This document shows, piece after piece, positions 31,771-39,908 of a DNA stretch of 64,000 nt. Position 1 is the first letter of the stretch, and every line of letters starts with the position of its first letter. The translations under genes were made by a program, and so were the position numbers. Source of the DNA: a virus; IMG/VR virus record IMGVR_UViG_3300033144_007170, positions 29,557-93,556 of that record. The stretch is one strand, 5' to 3'. The notes under the pieces are model-generated. The model was not told the origin of the DNA, searched no databases, and saw nothing but the letters and a program-made list of their open reading frames with translations.

Positions 31771-32415
31771 TTAGATTCCAGTACACAAAGTATATGCACA
31801 AAAAGTATAAACATCAGGACCATCTACATCGTTGTTGGCATTGTAGATAATTCTAATACGACTAATTGCTAAACAATCTATGGTGATTGCCCACTGAGCG
31901 ACTACCTCTAAATCCGGATCATCTATATCCATAATGTATGATGTAGTAATATCCTGTTCATTAGCAAGTCCATCAAGAATTGTAATAGTATCACCACCAT
32001 CACCTGAATTAGATACTTGAAAAACTACTTCTGAATCGGCCACAACAGTGTTTAAAATAAATTTAAACTTTCCATCGTTATCTATCCCTGCTGTTTCAGG
32101 ATTTGTACATGCAATAACAGTTTCCGCAGCAGGTTCCGTAGCATCAAAGGCAAGCGGTGTAACTGGTGTTCCTTGCGGGCCTACCAGCGGCATTTCTATA
32201 GTCCAGTCATCTTTAGCTGGCGAGGCTTTCCCTGTAGTCTGGATTATAATTTCTGGTTGACCGGTACTTGCAACTGCTTCTCCTAATACCGCCTTAATAT
32301 ATAGCTTGCATTGATACGCAGAACTTACATCAAGTTCGGCCCCTAACCTAACTGCCCCATTCGCAGTCAGTGCCCATTCATCGAGAGTTGTTTGATCCCC
32401 TTTTGTTAATGCCAT
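31771..32415 (-). CDS. structural protein, 214 aa
   Basis: Acidic and Ala/Thr/Gly/Asp-rich, beta-sandwich-like. The start MALTKGDQTTLDEW is typical of phage surface proteins. No family recognised. The stop immediately precedes the start of the fibre gene. Confidence 0.55.
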   Translation of the reverse strand: MALTKGDQTTLDEWALTANGAVRLGAELDVSSAYQCKLYIKAVLGEAVASTGQPEIIIQTTGKASPAKDDWTIEMPLVGPQGTPVTPLAFDATEPAAETVIACTNPETAGIDNDGKFKFILNTVVADSEVVFQVSNSGDGGDTITILDGLANEQDITTSYIMDIDDPDLEVVAQWAITIDCLAISRIRIIYNANNDVDGPDVYTFCAYTLCTGI

Positions 32416-32424
32416 ATTTCCTCC

Positions 32425-32709
32425 TTATATTACCAATTCTGCTTGAACATCTGTAACAGATATATCCATTTGTGGATGGTTTAAAATATCTTGTTCTGAT
32501 TTATAGGCATCTATACAATATTGCATTTGATCAATAAATCCAGCTTCAACACGTGAAGGAGGATCACCTGTTTTATAGTCCTCATTAAAGCTTTGAGAGA
32601 ATAATTCCTCAGCTTCATCAAAACCCTTTAGTTCCCATACTACAGAATACTGCCCTTTCATGACTTGATTAACTGATTGTTTTATTATTAATATAGATGT
32701 TAATGCCAT
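32425..32709 (-). CDS. hypothetical tail-region protein, 94 aa
   Basis: Small alpha/beta protein starting MALTSILIIKQSVNQ, ending DISVTDVQAELVI. A tail-completion or chaperone role is possible from position only. Confidence 0.5.
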   Translation of the reverse strand: MALTSILIIKQSVNQVMKGQYSVVWELKGFDEAEELFSQSFNEDYKTGDPPSRVEAGFIDQMQYCIDAYKSEQDILNHPQMDISVTDVQAELVI

Positions 32710-32726
32710 AGCATCCTCCTTATTTT

Positions 32727-33245
32727 CTAAACTGTTAAATCTACAATTCCAGGATTCCCAGCTCTGTCTTTAATGAAAACAGATACCGTAATCTCACTGT
32801 TTAAATCCCAAGCCGTACTTGGAATAAATCTAATTGCATATCTGTATGGAATCGTTATCGGTAAAAATGTTATTTCGGAACTTTCGGAATTATAGACCAC
32901 TGAGTTTACTGTTAATTCCAATGATGTTAAATCTATTCCAGAAATCAAATCCTCAACAACTACATAGATAGGCCCATAAATACTTATTCCCCCTTCTCCG
33001 TCTAATGGGTATGTTTCTGGAAGGATATGAGGGCCTACAGCATCCACAGGAAATTTAGCCGCTATAGAGGTATTCAAATCCGTATAATAGAATCCTGCGG
33101 CTATATCAGAGCTTAGATCATTATATTCTGTATGATAATACTGGGCGGCAATTTCAGAGGATAGGTCGGCGAGAGAAATGAACTCGTGTGCAGCAGAAAT
33201 CTCGGTATTTAAAGAAATTAATCGAATACATAATGCCACTATCAA
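32727..33245 (-). CDS. tail protein with DLSSDI repeats and Ig-like domain, 172 aa
   Basis: Residues 10-65: four copies of the DLNTEI/DLSSDI repeat. Residues 75-172: an Ig/cadherin-like beta sandwich (ISIYGPIYVVVEDL...DLTSLELTVN...ITVSVFIKDRAGNPGIVDLTV). The same repeat as in 29848-31770, so both proteins probably associate or share a partner. Contains a near copy of the TGAAC motif at 33179. Confidence 0.6.
   Translation of the reverse strand: MIVALCIRLISLNTEISAAHEFISLADLSSEIAAQYYHTEYNDLSSDIAAGFYYTDLNTSIAAKFPVDAVGPHILPETYPLDGEGGISIYGPIYVVVEDLISGIDLTSLELTVNSVVYNSESSEITFLPITIPYRYAIRFIPSTAWDLNSEITVSVFIKDRAGNPGIVDLTV
33179..33192. repeat. near copy of the TGAAC-N4-GTTCA motif
   Basis: TGAACTCGTGTGCA, one base from the exact motif. 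It encodes AAHEF, similar to the EHEF at the other coding copies. Confidence 0.45.
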
Positions 33246-33571
33246 AGAATCTCCAGTAGAATTCCGGGGTTTCCAGAATCATCTCCGCAGTATAGTTCCA
33301 CATTTATTTCGGTGTCATACTCAAAAGCAGGGGGATTGAAATAAATGTGATGTTCCTGTGCCGATATAGTGGTAAAAGTAAGTCGGGAATTACCGTATTC
33401 GTACCAAACTCCTGCGTTAAATCTTACTTTAAATGTTGTATCGTCTATTCCGAAATTTGAGTCAGGGTTGTATAAACGAAATTTCATAGGTCGAGCTACC
33501 GGGACATTTTGTTCGTTCCGTCCCGGACTATGATCATGTCTTAATAATAGTGGATCAATAAAAACAGGCAT
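33242..33571 (-). CDS. small Ig-like structural protein, 109 aa
   Basis: FIDPLLLRHDHSPGR start and an Ig-type beta sandwich with CGDDSGNPGILLEIL near the end, related to the Ig-like part of the gene at 32727. ATGA overlap with it. Probably part of the same surface assembly. Confidence 0.5.
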   Translation of the reverse strand: MPVFIDPLLLRHDHSPGRNEQNVPVARPMKFRLYNPDSNFGIDDTTFKVRFNAGVWYEYGNSRLTFTTISAQEHHIYFNPPAFEYDTEINVELYCGDDSGNPGILLEIL

Positions 33572-33573
33572 TT

Positions 33574-33726
33574 TTATTCTCCAGTAAAAACTTTAAATAT
33601 TTTTCGTTTGATATCAAGTAAAGCCTGGATACAGCGCATTATTTGATACCCAACTTCTATCAAGAGTTTTTCTTTAAGAGGGAAGGGCAATAATCTTCCT
33701 AATTTCAATTTTGCCGGGATATACAT
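33574..33726 (-). CDS. small protein, 50 aa
   Basis: ATG at 33726. Basic and amphipathic with LGRLLPFPLKEKLLIEVGYQIMRCIQALLDIKRKIFK. It overlaps the gene at 33705-33830. Lies just past the holin in the lysis region. Weak ribosome binding site. Confidence 0.45.
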   Translation of the reverse strand: MYIPAKLKLGRLLPFPLKEKLLIEVGYQIMRCIQALLDIKRKIFKVFTGE

Positions 33727-33830
33727 TTTTCCAAATCCACTATCTTTTTCTTTAGATCTTTAACTTCTTTTACTAATCCGAATACGATTCGTTTGTAGAA
33801 AGCATATTCTGTTTCCCTATATACCCCCAT
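33705..33830 (-). CDS. small coiled-coil protein, 41 aa
   Basis: ATG at 33830 with AGGAA 8 bases upstream. Basic, with a VKEVKDLKKKIVDLEK coiled coil and a CISRQN end. Adjoins the holin gene. Unknown function. Confidence 0.45.
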   Translation of the reverse strand: MGVYRETEYAFYKRIVFGLVKEVKDLKKKIVDLEKCISRQN

Positions 33831-33833
33831 CCC

Positions 33834-34322
33834 TTATTCCTTTTTACGAGGTTGGCCACCAAACTTTGCCATAGCTCCCTGTACAATGCTTCCCATGTAC
33901 GGTGCTGCAAAATAAAAACCCAAAATGAGCATGACTGCCCCATTCATTTTTTCAGCAAAGACCCCGATGACTTGGGCAGATTCTAATAGAGGATTAACAT
34001 ATATGGCATTATCTCCAATTGTTTGCCTCATGGGTTCTACCCATATTCCGGCCACGCTTAAACCCATACAACTTAAATATTGCAATAGCCAAACCACCAC
34101 GATGCACAGAGCAATTAATCGCCTGGCAAGGTTTTGACCTTTCGTGCTATCCATCCATGCGATTATCATACTACGTGCAGCCGCACGATCTTTTGCCGCT
34201 GCCCCGGCTTTTTCCTCGTCCGTATAGATCAGGGCATCAATCCCTTTACTAACATTATCTATGACAGCCGTAATCGCTTTATCCGTACCAAATATTTTGC
34301 CTAATGTTGATCCTAAAAACAT
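33834..34322 (-). CDS. holin candidate, 3TM type
   Basis: Residues 1-60: amphipathic with DNVSKGIDALIYTDEEKA, the entry typical of 3TM holins. Then hydrophobic segments at about 68-95 (RLIALCIVVVWLLQYLSCMGLSVAGIWV) and 128-150 (AVMLILGFYFAAPYMGS). The pattern matches the 3TM holin family of gene transfer agents and phages. It would control timing of host lysis. No endolysin gene was seen nearby. Confidence 0.65.
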   Translation of the reverse strand: MFLGSTLGKIFGTDKAITAVIDNVSKGIDALIYTDEEKAGAAAKDRAAARSMIIAWMDSTKGQNLARRLIALCIVVVWLLQYLSCMGLSVAGIWVEPMRQTIGDNAIYVNPLLESAQVIGVFAEKMNGAVMLILGFYFAAPYMGSIVQGAMAKFGGQPRKKE

Positions 34323-34326
34323 ATTA

Positions 34327-35100
34327 TTAATACCCCAATATATTGAATTCTGAGCAGACCGCCCTTAATCCTCCATCTACTTCCGATATGGCCGTCAAGC
34401 TTATATATCTTACAGATTGTTCAGCAAACTCCACCAACTGTTCATCTCTGGTTTTCGATAGTTCCCCGAAGGCAAGTTCCGTCCAGCTTATTCCATCCAT
34501 ACTGCCAAAAATGGTAAATTCCTTGATGGTCCCGTTCCATTTTGCGTCTTGCCTTGCCAGATAATAAAATCCGGAAATACGATATATTTCCCCCAAATCA
34601 ATGTGAATTTCATGCGGATAATTCACATCCGTGCGCCAATATGTGTTTATGTTTCCGTCTATGGCCAGTCGGGCGAACTTTCCTTTTTCTGAATCCTCGC
34701 TACTTACATAAGTTATTTCCCAATTGTCTCTGGAAATCCTCATTGGGTCTTCTGTAGGTTCTTCTATTACCCCTCCACAAAATAAATAAATATTCTCAGG
34801 GGTTGGAACGCCTCTATAAAATGTAAGGCTTTTCGACCAATCACTCCATTCTCCTTCAGCATTACCTGCGGCGGCAGCAACGATATGCCTACCATCACTA
34901 AGATGATCTATATTGTAATATATCTGAACTTGGCCCCCAACATTTTCTATATCAGCAGACCGGACTTCCCCATTAAGATCTATCCTGTATTTAATTATAT
35001 CATTTGGTTGCGGATCGGCAGTTAAATGATCAGCGAAACTTATAGATGCTACCAATATCCCCATTACCACCATTAATGAAATAGAAATTTTTTTAAACAT
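34327..35100 (-). CDS. secreted protein with F5/8 type C (discoidin) domain
   Basis: Start set at ATG 35100, where AAAGGAG is well placed; an upstream frame to 35166 is not used. MFKKISISLMVVMGILVASISFA is a Sec signal peptide with cleavage after SFA. Residues about 125-255 (LAIDGNINTYWRTDVNYPHEIHIDLGEIYRISGFYYLAR...VEFAEQSVRYISLTA) form the F5/8C/CBM32 sugar-binding fold. Likely exported and cell-surface or glycan binding. Signal peptides are rare on phage tail genes, so this may be a host-derived accessory gene. Confidence 0.75.
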   Translation of the reverse strand: MFKKISISLMVVMGILVASISFADHLTADPQPNDIIKYRIDLNGEVRSADIENVGGQVQIYYNIDHLSDGRHIVAAAAGNAEGEWSDWSKSLTFYRGVPTPENIYLFCGGVIEEPTEDPMRISRDNWEITYVSSEDSEKGKFARLAIDGNINTYWRTDVNYPHEIHIDLGEIYRISGFYYLARQDAKWNGTIKEFTIFGSMDGISWTELAFGELSKTRDEQLVEFAEQSVRYISLTAISEVDGGLRAVCSEFNILGY

Positions 35101-35146
35101 TTTTATCTCCTTTTTATTTGAAAATAATGTAGTTTCCAAATTATTT

Positions 35147-35428
35147 TTAAGGTAAACTGTTTCCAAAAATAATCAGCTTCCAGAAAATAGCCATGAGTGA
35201 TGCTAAGCCTACTGTCGAGGCCGCCCGGACAATCCACTTCCAGTAATCCGTGTTTTTTTGATCTCGTTCACGCAGTGCTTTTTTGATTGCAATTATTGTT
35301 TCAACTTCTCCAAGTCTTTTATCGCAAACTGTAAATCTCTCATCAATCTTGCTGTAAACAGCAGCAAAGCCTTCATTCATATTTTTATTTAGGTCAGTTA
35401 TGGCCTCAAAGATTTTTACGGCTTCCAT
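35147..35428 (-). CDS. XhlA-like membrane protein, 93 aa
   Basis: Coiled coil (EAITDLNKNMNEGFAAVYSKIDERF...RLGEVETIIAIKKALRERD), then a single transmembrane segment at the C-terminus (WKWIVRAASTVGLASLMAIFWKLIIF). Same layout as XhlA/haemolysin-associated proteins that work with holins. Lysis-module neighbour. Confidence 0.6.
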   Translation of the reverse strand: MEAVKIFEAITDLNKNMNEGFAAVYSKIDERFTVCDKRLGEVETIIAIKKALRERDQKNTDYWKWIVRAASTVGLASLMAIFWKLIIFGNSLP

Positions 35429-35506
35429 TGTTAATCTCCATTCATTAAATTAATACTATGGGACTTTCTATCCCATTCGATATGTAGTTTTTGGACATCC
35501 TTCTTT

Positions 35507-36394
35507 TTATTCTAATTTATAGATTTTACCTGAAGTACTTACAGGAGCATAAAGAGCGCCATTGAAGACGGACAGTGTGTATATAAATGTTCCAGTTAAA
35601 GGCCCCGAAGCGGCCCAAGTAGTTCCATCTGAGCTTTTATATAAATCTCCGTCATTACCAGTACCTACATAAAGAACATTATTAAAAACTGCAAATGATC
35701 TTACCCAATCTCCAGAAGCGTCATAGACTTCTGCCCAATCTGTTCCATTTTGGGATCTTCGTATTTTATCGTCAATCCCTGCATAGATATAACCGTCGAA
35801 CTCCAATAGTGCCGTAACCGAATCTTCAGCAGAATCATCGACTTCCGCCCAATTCTTCCCGTTTGAACTTCTGAATATTTTACCAGATTCGCCAGTTCCG
35901 GCATAAATATAATTTCCGAAAGTCCCTAAAGAATAAACAATATTGGTTCCAGTATCTTCTACTTCGGCCCAGACGGTTCCATTAACGGTCCGATAAATTT
36001 TACCCTCGCCCCATCCAGTTCCGGCGTAAAGATACCCATCAAAAACACACAAACATCTTACGGAAGGTTGCGTTGTATCGTATACTTCAGCCCAATCTGT
36101 GCCGTTTAAGCTTCTATATATTTTACCGTCCTTACACCCATAATATAGATAACTCCCGAAAACAGCTAATGCCATAACATCCGCAGGTGTGCTTTCTACA
36201 TCTGTCCATGTATCTCCATCAGAGCTTCTATATATTTTATCGGCAGTTGCAGTTCCTGCGTATAAATATCCATCAAAAACAGCAGAGGCATAGATATAAG
36301 CTACGGCAAGATCTTCTACTTCCGTCCAAACATCAGGGGGAGCTTCTCCATTAGATTGTCCTATCATTAAGTGATATACTCGTTGAATGGTCAT
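35507..36394 (-). CDS. seven-bladed beta-propeller tail protein, 295 aa
   Basis: Seven repeats of about 41 residues: (Y)LYAGT...GKIYRS-(S/L)-NGT-(D)WAEV, with the N-terminal VWTEVED completing the last blade. The motif is BNR/kelch-like and typical of tail receptor-binding or sugar-binding heads. The gene directly follows the fibre gene 36394. No enzymatic residues were identified. Its repeats encode a regular ring, consistent with an adhesive function. Confidence 0.75.
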   Translation of the reverse strand: MTIQRVYHLMIGQSNGEAPPDVWTEVEDLAVAYIYASAVFDGYLYAGTATADKIYRSSDGDTWTDVESTPADVMALAVFGSYLYYGCKDGKIYRSLNGTDWAEVYDTTQPSVRCLCVFDGYLYAGTGWGEGKIYRTVNGTVWAEVEDTGTNIVYSLGTFGNYIYAGTGESGKIFRSSNGKNWAEVDDSAEDSVTALLEFDGYIYAGIDDKIRRSQNGTDWAEVYDASGDWVRSFAVFNNVLYVGTGNDGDLYKSSDGTTWAASGPLTGTFIYTLSVFNGALYAPVSTSGKIYKLE

Positions 36395-36849
36395 TATTTA
36401 CTATCCTCCCAAGATCTTCCACCATAAACAATAGTTCCATTGTCTCCGGACATAAATAAGGCGAAATCAGTACCCGCAGCAGTCCAAGAAGGCTCAGTTC
36501 CCCCAGGCCAATCCACAGAGGCGGGCCAGGAAAGGGTGTGAGCTCCGGCATTGATAAGTTTTAAAGTAAAAGAGGCCACTAAACCAGCATCAGGCCATCC
36601 AGTAAAAGCTACAGTAAAATCTCCCCCGACTGTAACTATATGATAAGTGCCTTGATTAAGTTTAAATTGTTCGGTGCCGGAAGATACTGTACCGTGGTCT
36701 TTTACCTTCTCAACAAAATCTTCTGTGGTTTCTATTCTCGTAAACTTACCCTTATTAGGTTTATCTTGTCCTATAGGGGTATCTTCTATTTCTCCGCCGT
36801 CTATATGAATAATCTGAGCTTTGGTCTCGGCTCTTTTTACGTGTATCAT
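36394..36849 (-). CDS. tail fibre-like protein, 151 aa
   Basis: Start set at ATG 36849 (MIHVKRA) with AAAGG 7 bases upstream. The segment Q-G-TYHIVTVGGDFTVAFTGWPDAG...F-LKL-NAGAHTLSWPASVDWPGG is the C-terminal block of many phage tail fibres. Ends ESK at the TAATG junction with the propeller. Confidence 0.65.
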   Translation of the reverse strand: MIHVKRAETKAQIIHIDGGEIEDTPIGQDKPNKGKFTRIETTEDFVEKVKDHGTVSSGTEQFKLNQGTYHIVTVGGDFTVAFTGWPDAGLVASFTLKLINAGAHTLSWPASVDWPGGTEPSWTAAGTDFALFMSGDNGTIVYGGRSWEDSK

Positions 36850-36853
36850 GATA

Positions 36854-37204
36854 TTACCTTTCAACCCCAACAGTAACTTCAATATCTACTCCAGCGCTTC
36901 CAGCAGAACCAGATAAAGTTACTTTAAGATATTCAGTAGCAACTCCGAATAGAATAAACTCATTCCTAATCAACGTGATGTCGTATTCCTCATCATGGAA
37001 CATTGCATCAGATTCAAATATTTCTTTACCATTTTGATTCCATCCTGTAACAGTAGCGGAACCGGGATTTGCAAATTCAGGAAGAGTAACCAGCATTTTG
37101 ATAACCTCCCCTCGAATATGTTTTGCGGGATCGAAATTTGAAGTTTTGCTGGTATCCCCTGATCCAAAACTAAAAGTATAGGCAGACTCCCGTATATCTT
37201 TCAT
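36854..37204 (-). CDS. hypothetical tail protein, 116 aa
   Basis: Beta-rich with GS/GD turns. I do not recognise the family. Fibre-adjacent position suggests a small baseplate or fibre connector. Confidence 0.5.
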   Translation of the reverse strand: MKDIRESAYTFSFGSGDTSKTSNFDPAKHIRGEVIKMLVTLPEFANPGSATVTGWNQNGKEIFESDAMFHDEEYDITLIRNEFILFGVATEYLKVTLSGSAGSAGVDIEVTVGVER

Positions 37205-37207
37205 AAT

Positions 37208-37618
37208 TTACTCCTTTCTTTTTAATCCAGGCAGCCATCCAGATGTAGTACCACCTCGGTATTCTTTTCCTTTTTGCAAAACTCTGACTGTAATATCGCC
37301 GATTCTGTATCTGTTCACAGATTTTCGCTGTAAAATAGTTATCCGATAAGAAACAATTTTATTCCCGATTCTTCCCATTAAATACACATTTTCGATAAGT
37401 GCATTCCGTCCCATAGGTATAACAGCTTCGATCATATGGAGATATTCTTCGTATCCAGATAATTTTATGGAATCGTTTGCTTGAGGAAGTAAATATTCAA
37501 GAGCTTTGATAGGTTTATTAGGAAGGGATGTCCAAAGAGAATCCTTTGACCCTAAAGGGTTCCCTTGAACAGTTTCATCATTTTCGTAGTGCGCTATAAA
37601 GCTTAATTTTTTAATCAT
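37208..37618 (-). CDS. hypothetical tail-region protein, 136 aa
   Basis: Unknown. Starts MIKKLSFIAHYENDET and ends in a basic tail GWLPGLKRKE. First gene downstream of the intergenic palindrome 37663-37682, so it may be the target of any operator there. Confidence 0.5.
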   Translation of the reverse strand: MIKKLSFIAHYENDETVQGNPLGSKDSLWTSLPNKPIKALEYLLPQANDSIKLSGYEEYLHMIEAVIPMGRNALIENVYLMGRIGNKIVSYRITILQRKSVNRYRIGDITVRVLQKGKEYRGGTTSGWLPGLKRKE

Positions 37619-37662
37619 TCTACTCCTTTATTATCTTTTTTGATTTTTAGCAAGGAGTTAAA

Positions 37663-37682
37663 AATTGAACACGAGTTCAATT
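37663..37682. promoter_or_regulatory. 20-bp palindrome, operator-like; intergenic copy 4 of the motif
   Basis: AATTGAACACGAGTTCAATT: two perfect 8-base arms and a 4-base centre. It contains the exact dispersed 14-mer at 37666-37679, in the opposite orientation to copies 1-3. The only exact copy outside a gene, and the only one with longer arms. Likely a binding site for a dimeric regulator upstream of 37208-37618. Confidence 0.65.
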
Positions 37683-37714
37683 ATCGCATAATACACCATA
37701 AGTATCTGGAATTA

Positions 37715-38377
37715 TTATGTATATGTGAACCTCAAACTGGTTTTGGGCAAAGAACTGAAAGGTGTAGCTGTAGAGGGAATACGAATACACATATTCCAAT
37801 AAACATTATCCCCGGCGCTTCCGATTGCTGATCCTGTGTTCAGGTCGAGTCTATTACTATCGCCAGAACCTGCCATAGCTACAGCATCCGCATGCCCTAC
37901 CCAATTTGCACTTCCAGGGGCACCTTCTGTGGTAACTATCCCTTTTACCATAGAATCTGCCGGTGTTCCTGCACCTAAAGGCTGTAAAGCAATAGAATCG
38001 TGATCGGCATCGTCCCACATTTCCAAATACGGAGCTGATGCAGTATCTCCATCAAAATAGATACAAAAGACATACTGATTGTCTCCACCACTCTGTTGTC
38101 CTTGATCTGTTCCCGCTAAGGGAACTTGTTCCACAGTAGAGCCATCATCAATAAATGTTTTGTCTACTTCGAGACTATCGGCGGCAGGGATTATTACAGT
38201 ATCTCTTTCTCCAGTAGCATCGCCATCTGTAACAGCATCGCCTGTGAAAACAAGAGAATGTCCTGCACTTCCTACTGTAATTGCTGCCCAATCATCATTT
38301 GCCCCACTGCCATCTTCGTGGGCAGTCGCATCTCCACTTCCTGAATTATAAAACCAAAATACACTGGGTTCTGCCAT
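37715..38377 (-). CDS. structural protein, 220 aa
   Basis: Very acidic, Gly/Asp/Ser-rich. Starts MAEPSVFWFYNSGSGDATAHEDGSG, typical of minor tail or fibre proteins. LDLNTGSA near residue 177 resembles the start of the tail repeat. No enzymatic motif. Confidence 0.55.
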   Translation of the reverse strand: MAEPSVFWFYNSGSGDATAHEDGSGANDDWAAITVGSAGHSLVFTGDAVTDGDATGERDTVIIPAADSLEVDKTFIDDGSTVEQVPLAGTDQGQQSGGDNQYVFCIYFDGDTASAPYLEMWDDADHDSIALQPLGAGTPADSMVKGIVTTEGAPGSANWVGHADAVAMAGSGDSNRLDLNTGSAIGSAGDNVYWNMCIRIPSTATPFSSLPKTSLRFTYT

Positions 38378-38427
38378 GATAAGCTCCTTATGCTATATAA
38401 TTTATTATTTTGATATTGTATCATACT

Positions 38428-39696
38428 TTAATTTAAGTTCGGCGTAGCCCCTACACCATATATTAATCTAAAAACTTCAAAGGTTAAAGGAAACTCTACC
38501 GTACCGTCATTGCAAAGCCTTGGGAGATCATAAGGATCGTTTCCCGTATAAAAAGCGTCTATTCTGTAGGTATTTGTTTCTACCGTATAAGGTACGGGAG
38601 TTATACTCTCTTCGCTATCTATAGGATTTGTAACTATATTATTGCTAATATCTCCTTTTGAGGTAGTAACTGTAACCCATGCAGGTATATAAACTTTGTC
38701 TAATCGTTCAATTTCCGGGCTCGTATAATCCGCTCCTGGCGTATATACAGAACCGCCTTCGGCATACCAATCGCTTTGGTACCAGTGCTCATATGCAGCA
38801 GCAAGACATTCTTCCATAGTTCTACCCGAATCATAATAAATATGAGTGCCGTGATAAAAGGCCGAGGGTGTGCCACTAGTATTGTATTTTACTGTATAAT
38901 CTATCGAAGACTCAACTGTCATTATTAGAGCTTGTTCTTTTGCTGCATTACAACACCCATAGGACTGTGAAGCATATATACCACAAGGAGTCCCAAAGCC
39001 CCCGTCTGGAAAATCAGGCGAAGGTACTCTAGTATCTAAAAGCGTTGTTTTATAATAAGGTGCTCTAACTTCATAAAAACCAGGCCTAATACTAACCCCT
39101 GCTGAAATATAAGGATGTTTGTAATTATATTCTGGATTGTCTTTTGGGGATTTAACATAAATACACTGTTTACTATCCTTACAGAAAAAATAGGCTATGA
39201 ACTTTTTTCCTCTTCTAATTGGATACCAATCTTCACTTCCCCAAGTATAATACGGTATTGTCCAAATATGGGTTACGGTATTGTAAGAAAACTCAACGGG
39301 AAAACCTTCATATTTATCCCGTCTGTAGTACCAAGTATCCCCGATTTTATTCCAAAAAGGTATTTCATCCGGGTAATCTTCTGGTTCATATGCATGCGCC
39401 TCCCCGATAAGCACGTATCCCGGAGCATCCGGGTTTTCTTCCATCAAAGATATTCCATCGTATCTGCCAGACAATAATGTATGGTCTATTATAGTTCCAT
39501 CGTCTCTTGTAATTCTGAATTGAAAAAACCCTATTCTTCTATCCCCTCTTTTACTCCACACATGCCGAAAGGCTTTTTCACGAGAGGCGGAAGCCATACC
39601 GCCAAACTTAGGTACCCACCTTCCGCTGGAAACACGAGTTTGGATCTTTTTTTGATATTTAAGCCCTTTTGGAACTATAGCTATTCTAGTAGTCAT
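38428..39696 (-). CDS. tail/baseplate protein of unknown family, 422 aa
   Basis: Aromatic-rich (Trp/Tyr) beta protein with Cys pairs (GCCNAAKEQ, CLAAAYEHWYQ). Follows the hub gene. Could be a distal tail, fibre-base or wall-acting protein; no catalytic motif was found. Confidence 0.5.
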   Translation of the reverse strand: MTTRIAIVPKGLKYQKKIQTRVSSGRWVPKFGGMASASREKAFRHVWSKRGDRRIGFFQFRITRDDGTIIDHTLLSGRYDGISLMEENPDAPGYVLIGEAHAYEPEDYPDEIPFWNKIGDTWYYRRDKYEGFPVEFSYNTVTHIWTIPYYTWGSEDWYPIRRGKKFIAYFFCKDSKQCIYVKSPKDNPEYNYKHPYISAGVSIRPGFYEVRAPYYKTTLLDTRVPSPDFPDGGFGTPCGIYASQSYGCCNAAKEQALIMTVESSIDYTVKYNTSGTPSAFYHGTHIYYDSGRTMEECLAAAYEHWYQSDWYAEGGSVYTPGADYTSPEIERLDKVYIPAWVTVTTSKGDISNNIVTNPIDSEESITPVPYTVETNTYRIDAFYTGNDPYDLPRLCNDGTVEFPLTFEVFRLIYGVGATPNLN

Positions 39697-39908
39697 ACCC
39701 GCCAGTTGTTGTTTTTGTGTCCGTTTATAGGAATAATAAATATTGTGGATTTAGCATTTTGAGAAGCTCCAGGATTTGCATATATTCTTCCATATTTACA
39801 GAAATTACCCGCTGTAACTCGTACTATTTTGGGCATCATCATTTTTAGTAAACCTCTTGATCTTCGGGCATTATCATTACGGATTGCCCTTGATATTTTT
39901 CTATGCAC
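39693..39908 (-). CDS. hypothetical basic protein, 71 aa
   Basis: Strongly basic N-terminal half (RKISRAIRNDNARRSR). Between baseplate genes, overlapping both by 4-8 bases. Unknown. Confidence 0.45.
   Translation of the reverse strand: MHRKISRAIRNDNARRSRGLLKMMMPKIVRVTAGNFCKYGRIYANPGASQNAKSTIFIIPINGHKNNNWRV

Noticed and set aside
35429-35506. ATGGGA/TCCCAT hairpin upstream of 35147
   Set aside because: Six pairs with no T-run, no promoter, no gene; likely chance.
33572-36400. Endolysin expected near the holin candidate
   Set aside because: I saw no amidase, muramidase, endopeptidase or transglycosylase motif here; none is claimed.
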